A stretch of DNA of 10,584 bases, taken from contig JAJAZM010000045.1 in NCBI GenBank assembly GCA_026785645.1, positions 1-10,584 of the forward strand, given 5' to 3'. Shown piece after piece: positions 6,360-10,584 of the stretch. Numbering within the stretch: position 1 is the stretch's first letter; every line of letters starts with the position of its first letter. The notes under the pieces were generated by a model. It ran no database searches, was not told the origin of the DNA, and saw nothing but the letters and a program-made list of their open reading frames with translations. The DNA comes from Sphingomonas bacterium. GTDB lineage: Bacteria; Pseudomonadota; Alphaproteobacteria; Sphingomonadales; Sphingomonadaceae. The position numbers and the translations under genes are program-made.

Positions 6360-6763
6360 GCCGCCAGCCGCTGCGCGGTTTCGCGGACCAAGGCGATCAT
6401 GTTGGGGATGCCCTGGGTGCGGTTCGATGACAATTCGCGCGCCAGGTTGAACGGCGCGAGCGAGGCGGCGATGTCCATCCCGGCAATCTCGCCGGGCGCA
6501 CGATCCTGGACCACCGCCAGTACCAGCGCGACCACCCCCTTGGTGATTGCGGCATTGCTGTCGGCGAGGAAGTGGAGGCGGCCGTCGTCGGTTCGAGTCG
6601 GATAGACCCACACCGACGCCGAGCAACCGCGCACCTTGGTCGCCTCGGTCTTCAAGGCATCGGGCATCGTCTCGAGGCTTCGCCCAAGCTCGATCAGCAG
6701 GCGATAGCGATCCTCGCTCTCGAGTAGCGAATAATCGTCGAAGATGGCGGGGAGGGTGGTCAT
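6356..6763 (-). CDS. sufE: SufE family Fe-S cluster assembly sulfur acceptor
   Basis: SufE takes persulfide sulfur from the cysteine desulfurase SufS and passes it to the SufBCD scaffold. The 135-residue length fits the family. The sulfur-accepting cysteine is C47 in KVRGCSASVWV, equivalent in context to the C51 loop of E. coli SufE. Other family stretches are DRYRLLIELGRSLE near the N terminus, a FLADSNAAITKGVVALVL block, and the C-terminal SSNRTQGIPNMI. The suf genes themselves are not in the window. It begins 36 nt after the last small psp-like gene, with no visible Shine-Dalgarno, so it may be read from the psp transcript or from a promoter not recognised here. An ABC-type CsdE function is an alternative label. 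Confidence 0.92.
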   Translation of the reverse strand: MTTLPAIFDDYSLLESEDRYRLLIELGRSLETMPDALKTEATKVRGCSASVWVYPTRTDDGRLHFLADSNAAITKGVVALVLAVVQDRAPGEIAGMDIAASLAPFNLARELSSNRTQGIPNMIALVRETAQRLAA

Positions 6764-6799
6764 GCGGAGGCGATTAGCAGCGCGAGGCGGTCACGTCAT

Positions 6800-7084
6800 C
6801 TAGCGGTCGCGAAGGCTCTCGATTTCGCGCGACAGGCTGTTTTCCTTGTCGACCGCAATCCGTTCGAGCGTCTGGATACGATCCTTGAGCAATTTGACCT
6901 CGTCCAGCAGGCGCGCGGTCTGGCCGGCATCCTGCGGCTCGATCAGTCCCGGTCCGCGGCGTCCGCCTCGTCCTTTGCGGCCAGTGCTCTGCGGAATGCC
7001 GAGCCGATGGCGGACGACCATCTTGACGATGCTGGAAATGCTGACAATGGCGATGATCGCCAGGATGAAAACATATTGGCTCAC
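6800..7084 (-). CDS. Small single-pass membrane protein with PspB-like C-terminal coiled coil (copy 4 of the psp extension)
   Basis: This 94-residue protein has one N-terminal membrane segment (about 4-22, FILAIIAIVSISSIVKMVV), a basic Gly/Arg-rich stretch (about 34-48), then a helical coiled coil. Residues 69-92 (RIQTLERIAVDK then ENSLSREIESLR) form the module shared with the upstream psp genes and resemble PspB's RIQALESIL. Juxtamembrane RHRLGIP is a degenerate form of the RxxxGYPLE motif of copies 1 and 2. GTG at 7084 overlaps the previous stop by four bases (GTGA). It probably sits in the inner membrane with the coiled coil in the cytoplasm (positive charges follow the membrane segment). 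Function is unknown; a role with PspA/PspC is inferred from operon and module. Confidence 0.82.
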   Translation of the reverse strand: MSQYVFILAIIAIVSISSIVKMVVRHRLGIPQSTGRKGRGGRRGPGLIEPQDAGQTARLLDEVKLLKDRIQTLERIAVDKENSLSREIESLRDR

Positions 7085-7353
7085 AGCATTTTCTCGCCTG
7101 TCAGCCGCGGCGTGCGCAGCGCCTCGATCTGGGCGGCGGTGTCGAAGCCCTTGTCGGTGACGATCTGCTCGAGCACCCTGACCCGCGCCTCAAGGCGCTC
7201 GGTATGGGCCGCATATTGGGCGGTCTTTTCGGCAGTCAGGCTGGTCTGCGCATCGATCTGCCGTTCCTTGACGCGGAGCCAGATCTTGAACGGCGCGATG
7301 CCGATCGCGGCGAGCGGGATCAGCACCCAAATCCAGCTGGCGATATTGTCCAT
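7081..7353 (-). CDS. Small single-pass membrane protein with PspB-like C-terminal coiled coil (copy 3)
   Basis: The 90-residue product has a Trp- and Pro-containing N-terminal membrane segment (about 4-25, IASWIWVLIPLAAIGIAPFKIW), then a charged helix. The shared module is at residues 57-80 (RVRVLEQIVTDK then GFDTAAQIEALR), followed by a ten-residue tail (TPRLTGEKML) absent from the others. It lacks the GYPLE motif and is the most diverged copy. The ATG shares one base with the stop of the preceding gene (TGATG). AAGGA lies upstream within that gene at a somewhat long spacing. No enzyme motif is visible. Its function is unknown, and a structural part in the Psp membrane complex is an inference. 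Confidence 0.82.
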   Translation of the reverse strand: MDNIASWIWVLIPLAAIGIAPFKIWLRVKERQIDAQTSLTAEKTAQYAAHTERLEARVRVLEQIVTDKGFDTAAQIEALRTPRLTGEKML

Positions 7354-7703
7354 CAGCCGATGTCCTTCTTCGTCGGCACGAGGTGCAATTGCTCGATCTC
7401 GCGCGATAGCCGGGCGGGTTCGTCGGTGATGATCCGCTCGATCGTCTCGAGCCGGTCCTTGACCGAGCCAAGCTCGGCGCGGAGCTGGGCATTTTCGCCG
7501 GTCAGCAGCTTGATCCGTTCGAACGAGTCCTCGTTGGACTTGGGATGGAGTGCCTTGCCCCAGCTATTCTCCAGTGGATAGCCGTTCTTGATCCTGAGCC
7601 AGGTGCCCAGCAACGAGCCGCCGACGCCGATTCCGACGATGATCGCAACGATCGGCAGGATCTTGATCAGCAAATTGACGATGGCGGCGAACTCGGGGTC
7701 CAT
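7353..7703 (-). CDS. Small single-pass membrane protein with PspB-like C-terminal coiled coil (copy 2)
   Basis: This 116-residue protein has a long glycine-rich hydrophobic segment at about residues 8-36 (ILPIVAIIVGIGVGGSLLG), then juxtamembrane RIKNGYPLENSWG (37-49), a variable linker, and a coiled coil from about 65. The shared module is at 84-107 (RLETIERIITDE then PARLSREIEQLH), with a nine-residue polar tail. The GYPLE-xx-WG motif is also in copy 1, so these two are the closest pair. AGGAG, overlapping the stop codon of copy 1, lies 8 nt before the ATG. No catalytic motif is seen. Membrane assembly with PspB/PspC is inferred, not shown. Confidence 0.83.
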   Translation of the reverse strand: MDPEFAAIVNLLIKILPIVAIIVGIGVGGSLLGTWLRIKNGYPLENSWGKALHPKSNEDSFERIKLLTGENAQLRAELGSVKDRLETIERIITDEPARLSREIEQLHLVPTKKDIG

Positions 7704-7714
7704 GCGCCTGGCTC

Positions 7715-7993
7715 CTAACGCAGATTGTCGATGTCGTCGGACAAGCGCCGCGACGGGTCAGTGGCGATCCGCTCGAGCACCTTGAGGCGGTCCTCGAGCC
7801 GGTCGACCGTGGCCTTCAACTCGGCATTCTCGGCCACCAGCCGGTCGCTCGCCGGATCCTTCTTGGTCACCGTGCCGCCCCATTCGCCTTCCAGCGGATA
7901 GCCGTGGCGTGCGCGGATCGCCGTGGTGATGATCCACGCCACAAAACTCATGGCGATGATCGCCAAGACAAAACCCGAACCCCCGAAGCTCAT
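7715..7993 (-). CDS. Small single-pass membrane protein with PspB-like C-terminal coiled coil (copy 1)
   Basis: The protein has 92 residues from the chosen start. A membrane segment at about 7-26 (FVLAIIAMSFVAWIITTAI) is followed by RARHGYPLEGEWG (27-39), a short linker, and a continuous predicted coiled coil to the end. The shared module is the last 24 residues, 69-92 (RLKVLERIATDP then SRRLSDDIDNLR). The start was chosen at ATG 7993 because the AAGGGA at 8001-8006 is 7 nt upstream; the in-frame ATG at 7999 is only 1 nt from it and would add two residues. It follows pspC by 28 nt. No known domain other than the PspB-like helix is recognised. Confidence 0.82.
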   Translation of the reverse strand: MSFGGSGFVLAIIAMSFVAWIITTAIRARHGYPLEGEWGGTVTKKDPASDRLVAENAELKATVDRLEDRLKVLERIATDPSRRLSDDIDNLR

Positions 7994-8021
7994 TGCCATT
8001 TCCCTTATTCAAGTCCGACTG

Positions 8022-8408
8022 TTAGCGCAGGCTGTCGATTTCGCGTGCCAGGCTGCGGTTTTCAGTGGTGACATATTGCTCGATGTCGGCCAGCCGCCGG
8101 TCGATATCGCGAAAGCTGCTGGCGATGCCGCGCGCGGTGCGGGCGGGGGAGGCGCGGACGCCCTGCCAGAATTCCTGCTGGTCGGCGCTGTCGCGGTCGA
8201 GTTCGCGTGGCCGGTCGGGCGAAATCCATCCGGCGACGAAGTACAAAGGGATCGTTGCACCGCCGCTGAAGAAGATGCCGAAGATCATCATCCAGCGCAC
8301 CAGGGTGGTATCGATCCCGGTATAATCGGCGATCCCCGCGCACAGGCCGAGGATCTTGCCGTTGCGCTTGTCGCGATAGAAACGCGTACGGCTTGCGGGC
8401 TGGACCAT
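8022..8408 (-). CDS. pspC: Phage shock protein C (PspC domain) with the shared C-terminal coiled-coil module
   Basis: PspC is an inner-membrane sensor/effector of envelope stress that, with PspB, frees PspF from PspA inhibition in enterobacteria. The 128-residue protein has a PspC domain at about 7-65: RFYRDKRNGKILGLCAGIADY, where LCAGIA is the family hallmark, followed by a hydrophobic stretch (39-62) and SPDRP. The C-terminal half is hydrophilic and ends in RLADIEQYVTTE then NRSLAREIDSLR (105-128). E. coli PspC ends in a related ERYVTS stretch, so this end is ancestral. ATG 8408 has AGGAAG 7 nt upstream, overlapping the pspB stop. It sits 4 nt after pspB, so the two are likely coupled. Confidence 0.92.
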   Translation of the reverse strand: MVQPASRTRFYRDKRNGKILGLCAGIADYTGIDTTLVRWMMIFGIFFSGGATIPLYFVAGWISPDRPRELDRDSADQQEFWQGVRASPARTARGIASSFRDIDRRLADIEQYVTTENRSLAREIDSLR

Positions 8409-8412
8409 GATC

Positions 8413-8745
8413 TTACTTCCTGTCTTTCAGCAACCGGTCGGTGCGGCTGGTGAGGCTGTCGATATCCTGCAGCAGGCTGCTTCGGCCCAGCCCGCCGCCG
8501 CCGCTGCCCGCACCGGGCAGGCAGTTTTGCCGCCACTCGGGATTCTCGGCGGTCATGATCCGCTCGATCGAGCACAGGCGGTCATCGAGCCGCCGCGCCG
8601 CGTCGTGCAGATCGTCGAGCAATTGCTCGTCGGCGCCGGTCAGCGTCTTCGCGGTCTTCCATTTGGTGATGTAATGGAAAATCAGCCACGGCAGCGCGAC
8701 AAACAAAATTCCCAATACGACTGCGGGTACCAAAACTTCTTCCAC
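8413..8745 (-). CDS. pspB: Phage shock protein B with a glycine-rich C-terminal extension
   Basis: PspB is a small inner-membrane protein that works with PspC. The N-terminal membrane segment (about 4-28, VPAVVLGILFVALPWLIFHY) is followed by a charged coiled coil with RLCSIERIMTAENPEWR, close to the RIQALESIL...HPNWRDR end of E. coli PspB (about 74 residues). This protein is 110 residues because after that point it adds a Gly-rich linker (GAGSGGGGLG) and a second helix (SLLQDIDSLTSRTDRLLKD). The second helix resembles the other half of the 24-residue module of the neighbouring genes. The start is GTG 8745, directly adjoining the pspA TAA with no gap; a G-run before that stop is the only ribosome binding site candidate, so coupling to pspA is likely. 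Confidence 0.9.
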   Translation of the reverse strand: MEEVLVPAVVLGILFVALPWLIFHYITKWKTAKTLTGADEQLLDDLHDAARRLDDRLCSIERIMTAENPEWRQNCLPGAGSGGGGLGRSSLLQDIDSLTSRTDRLLKDRK

Positions 8746-9414
8746 TTAAACCCCCCTGGCCTTCATTGCGGCCTTCATAGCTTGCAGTTCGGCGTCGACG
8801 CTATCGCTCGCGCGAAGGTCGGCGATTTCGTCTTCCAGGCTTTTCGGCCCGGTCATTCCAAGCGCATCGGCGCGCCCTTCGGCAAAGTCGGCGCGGCGTT
8901 CGAGCACTTCGAACCGCGAGAAAGCATCTTCTGTCCTTCCACCGTGCAACACTTCGCGCGCCTTGGCCCGAGTCACCGCGCTTTCGATGCGGTTGGCGAT
9001 GGCGTTCTGGCGGCTGCGCGCTTCGCGGAGCTTGCCCTGCAATTTGGCGATGTCGACTTCGTAGCTTTTCAGCGTGTCCTCGATCGCGCCAATCTCGCTG
9101 CGCAGGCCGTCGGCCATGTCGGTCGCCTTCTGGCGCTCCATCAGCGCGGCCTTGGCCAGATCCTCGCGATCCTTCGACAGCGCCAGCTCGGCTTTCTCGG
9201 TCCAGCTCGCCTGCAATTCGTCGAGCCGCGCAATCGCCCGGCGCATTTCCTTGCCGTCGGCGATCGACCGCGCGGCCGAGGCACGAACCTCGACCAATGT
9301 CTCTTCCATCTCGAGGATGATCATTCGGATCATCCGCGCCGGATCTTCGGCACGGTCGAGCAGCTCGGTCATATTGGCTGCGAAGATATCCCGCGTGCGG
9401 GAAAAAATGCTCAT
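8746..9414 (-). CDS. pspA: Phage shock protein A, membrane-binding ESCRT-III-like coiled coil and PspF inhibitor
   Basis: PspA binds stressed inner membrane as large oligomers and, when free, inhibits PspF. The 222-residue length equals that of E. coli PspA, and the sequence is recognisable throughout. There is an amphipathic N-terminal helix (MSIFSRTRDIFAANMTELLD), then EDPARMIRMIILEMEETLVE, the WTEKAELALSKDREDLAKAAL segment, and a C-terminal SLEDEIADLRASD helix. The whole protein is helical with no membrane-spanning segment. The frame is open well upstream, but ATG 9414 gives the canonical start and has GGAG (9417-9420) 6 nt before it. A second in-frame ATG at 9426 would place four residues before it. 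It is the first gene of the minus-strand operon and lies behind a sigma54 promoter. Confidence 0.96.
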   Translation of the reverse strand: MSIFSRTRDIFAANMTELLDRAEDPARMIRMIILEMEETLVEVRASAARSIADGKEMRRAIARLDELQASWTEKAELALSKDREDLAKAALMERQKATDMADGLRSEIGAIEDTLKSYEVDIAKLQGKLREARSRQNAIANRIESAVTRAKAREVLHGGRTEDAFSRFEVLERRADFAEGRADALGMTGPKSLEDEIADLRASDSVDAELQAMKAAMKARGV

Positions 9415-9427
9415 GGAGCACTCCATG
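9412..9427. promoter_or_regulatory. Inverted repeat covering the pspA Shine-Dalgarno and start codon
   Basis: CATGGAG-CA-CTCCATG is a 7-bp inverted repeat with a 2-nt centre. In the pspA mRNA it could form a 6-bp stem with a 4-nt loop, burying both GGAG and the AUG. A translation-control hairpin is possible but the stem is short. Confidence 0.4.
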
Positions 9428-9453
9428 TTGATGGGCCCTGTTACATTTGCTTT

Positions 9454-9469
9454 TGCAGCTTCCGTGCCA
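9454..9469 (-). promoter_or_regulatory. Sigma54 (-24/-12) promoter of the psp operon
   Basis: The minus strand reads TGGCACGGAAGCTGCA, matching the RpoN consensus TGGCACG-N4-TTGCA at all but one position, with the GG and GC separated by exactly 10 nt. Transcription should start about 9442-9444, giving a leader of roughly 30 nt before the pspA ATG at 9414. A PspF-type activator gene lies divergently next to it, as in the classical psp locus. Confidence 0.85.
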
Positions 9470-9525
9470 ATTTCCGCCGAAGCCCGAAAATACGCAAAAA
9501 CGTTCGCTTTTCGACCAACGGCGGT

Positions 9526-9559
9526 GTGCCAAGGCTTGCCAGATGGTGGGATTTGGCAC
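9526..9559. promoter_or_regulatory. Inverted repeat, candidate PspF upstream activating site
   Basis: GTGCCAA (9526-9532) and TTGGCAC (9553-9559) form a perfect 7-bp inverted repeat with 20 nt between arms. It is centred about 100 bp upstream of the predicted pspA transcript start, where sigma54 activators usually bind. Further TGGCA half-sites occur between the arms (9536-9540, minus strand). It lies just before the pspF start, so binding could also repress pspF. The AT-rich stretch 9485-9512 between site and promoter could allow bending. Confidence 0.5.
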
Positions 9560-9571
9560 CACATATTGGCG

Positions 9572-10584
9572 ATGGAGCGAAGTACCCAATTCGTCGGCTC
9601 GAGCCTCGCCTTTCTCGACGCGGTCGAGCGCGCCAGCCGCGCCGCGCCCTTGAACCGCCCGGTGCTGGTGATTGGCGAGCGCGGCACGGGCAAGGAATTG
9701 ATCGCCGAGCGGCTTCACCATCTGTCGGGCCGCTGGGCCGGGCCGCTGGTGACGATGAACTGCGCCGCGCTCCCCGAGAATTTGATCGAGGCCGAATTGT
9801 TCGGCCATGAAGCGGGCAGCTTTACCGGGGCCGCCAAGACCCGCCACGGGCGGTTCGAGGAAGCCGACGGCGGCACCTTGTTCCTCGACGAGCTCGCCAG
9901 CCTGTCGTCCCCAGCGCAGGACCGGCTGTTGCGCGCGGTCGAATATGGCGAGATCACCCGCATCGGCGCATCGCGCCCGATCAAGGTCGACGTGCGGATT
10001 GTCGCCGCGACCAACGAGCATTTGCCGCGCCTGGTCGACGACGGCCGCTTCCGCGCCGATTTGCTCGATCGGTTGAGCTTCGAAGTGGTGACTCTCCCGC
10101 CGCTTCGCGCGCGGCAGGGCGACATCCCGCTGCTCGCCGAGCATTTCGGGCGGCGCATGGCGGTCGAGCTGGAATGGTCCAACTGGCCGGGCTTTTCTCC
10201 CGAGATCAGCCGGGCACTCGAAAGCTATCCGTGGCCGGGCAATGTCCGCGAGCTTCGCAATACCGTCGAACGCGCAGTGTATCGCGCCGAAGATCCCGAG
10301 CGCGAGATCGATGCCATCCAGTTCGATCCGTTCCACTCGCCCTGGGCCCCCGCCGACTCGCCCTCGGGCCAGCCCGAGCAAGCCCATGGCGCGCGTGCTG
10401 CGGCAATGGCGCCCGCACCCGCGCCCCTGGCCGCTGCACCGCCACCCCCAACCGACGTCAGCGACTTGCGCGGCGCGGTCAATGCCTATGAACGCGCCTT
10501 GCTCGAGGAGGCGCTTGCCAAGAACCGCTTCAACCAGCGCGCCACCGCCACCGCGCTCGGCCTGAGCTACGATCAGCTGCGCCA
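9572..10584 (+). CDS. pspF: PspF, sigma54-dependent AAA+ transcriptional activator (3' truncated by window end)
   Basis: PspF activates psp transcription by remodelling sigma54-RNA polymerase. The 337 visible residues show an AAA+ domain from the start, with no N-terminal sensory domain, as in E. coli PspF. Walker A is GERGTGKE (35-42), Walker B is LFLDEL with D106/E107, sensor I is IVAATN, arginine-finger positions are R161 and R167 in FRADLLDRL, and sensor II is WPGNVREL (221-228). W55 in GRWAGP corresponds to E. coli W56, the residue needed for PspA inhibition. The sigma54-contact loop reads GSFTGA (82-87) instead of GAFTGA. A Pro/Ala-rich linker (about 255-294) precedes a Fis-type helix-turn-helix that the window cuts. 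ATG 9572 aligns with the E. coli start; no Shine-Dalgarno is present. It is divergent from pspA. Confidence 0.95.
   Translation, partial: MERSTQFVGSSLAFLDAVERASRAAPLNRPVLVIGERGTGKELIAERLHHLSGRWAGPLVTMNCAALPENLIEAELFGHEAGSFTGAAKTRHGRFEEADGGTLFLDELASLSSPAQDRLLRAVEYGEITRIGASRPIKVDVRIVAATNEHLPRLVDDGRFRADLLDRLSFEVVTLPPLRARQGDIPLLAEHFGRRMAVELEWSNWPGFSPEISRALESYPWPGNVRELRNTVERAVYRAEDPEREIDAIQFDPFHSPWAPADSPSGQPEQAHGARAAAMAPAPAPLAAAPPPPTDVSDLRGAVNAYERALLEEALAKNRFNQRATATALGLSYDQLR

Noticed and set aside
5883..6605. 240-codon plus-strand open frame opposite the thioesterase and sufE
   Set aside because: Antisense to two recognisable genes and starts within the 17-bp tandem repeats.
9555..9570. Plus-strand sigma54 promoter for pspF (TGGCACCACATATTGGC)
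   Set aside because: The GG is not followed by GC at the required 10-nt spacing, so it does not fit a -24/-12 element.
9412..9693. Longer PspA with about 90 extra N-terminal residues
   Set aside because: The extension overlaps the promoter and pspF and has no PspA similarity; ATG 9414 gives the canonical amphipathic start with a ribosome binding site.
8407..9810. 467-codon plus-strand open frame across pspB, pspA and the pspA-pspF intergenic region
   Set aside because: It is antisense to pspB and pspA, crosses a sigma54 promoter, and ends in a shifted frame of pspF.
8801..10387. 528-codon minus-strand open frame opposite pspF and pspA
   Set aside because: Product has no family resemblance; the opposing and alternate-frame genes (PspF, PspA) are unmistakable.

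Overview
The window is GC-rich, densely packed DNA. Its gene content points to a sphingomonad-type alphaproteobacterium: a compact cheA-cheW-cheY-cheB-cheR cluster, a J-domain protein with an N-terminal Cys/His cluster, an alphaproteobacterial-looking type A RNase P RNA, and a sigma54-dependent psp locus. The lineage is inferred from protein character, not from a search.

Positions 1-4054 (+) hold a chemotaxis operon: the 3' part of cheA (regulatory CheW-like domain plus a degenerate receiver-like tail), cheW, cheY, cheB and cheR. Junctions are tight (ATGA overlap cheA/cheW; 10-nt overlap cheB/cheR with a GTG start); the only sizeable gap, before cheY, carries a 10-bp palindrome. The set gives a histidine kinase, its coupling protein, a response regulator and the receptor methylation/demethylation pair.

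Positions 4096-5789 (+) hold an AmpD-like N-acetylmuramoyl-L-alanine amidase with a C-terminal peptidoglycan-binding-like region, then rnpB (RNase P RNA, 4792-5195, closed by a perfect 10-bp P1 helix), then a J-domain protein. Positions 5790-5903 are a convergent intergenic spacer with two mutually exclusive inverted repeats and four 17-bp tandem repeats that run into the stop codon of the facing gene.

Positions 5904-9414 (-) read, in transcription order: pspA, pspB, pspC, four small membrane proteins with PspB-like C-termini, sufE and a PaaI-like hotdog thioesterase. Genes from pspA to the fourth small protein abut or overlap and look like one transcript. A good -24/-12 sigma54 promoter lies in front of pspA, and the divergent gene at 9572 (+), cut by the window end, is PspF, the AAA+ activator expected to drive it. 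An inverted repeat at 9526-9559 sits where the activator binding site should be.

The most notable observation is the expanded psp operon. PspC and all four extra small proteins carry the same ungapped 24-residue C-terminal module, and PspB carries it interrupted by a glycine-rich insertion. This suggests a set of single-pass membrane proteins built to assemble with PspB/PspC through one coiled-coil interface, as part of an elaborated envelope-stress sensor or effector.
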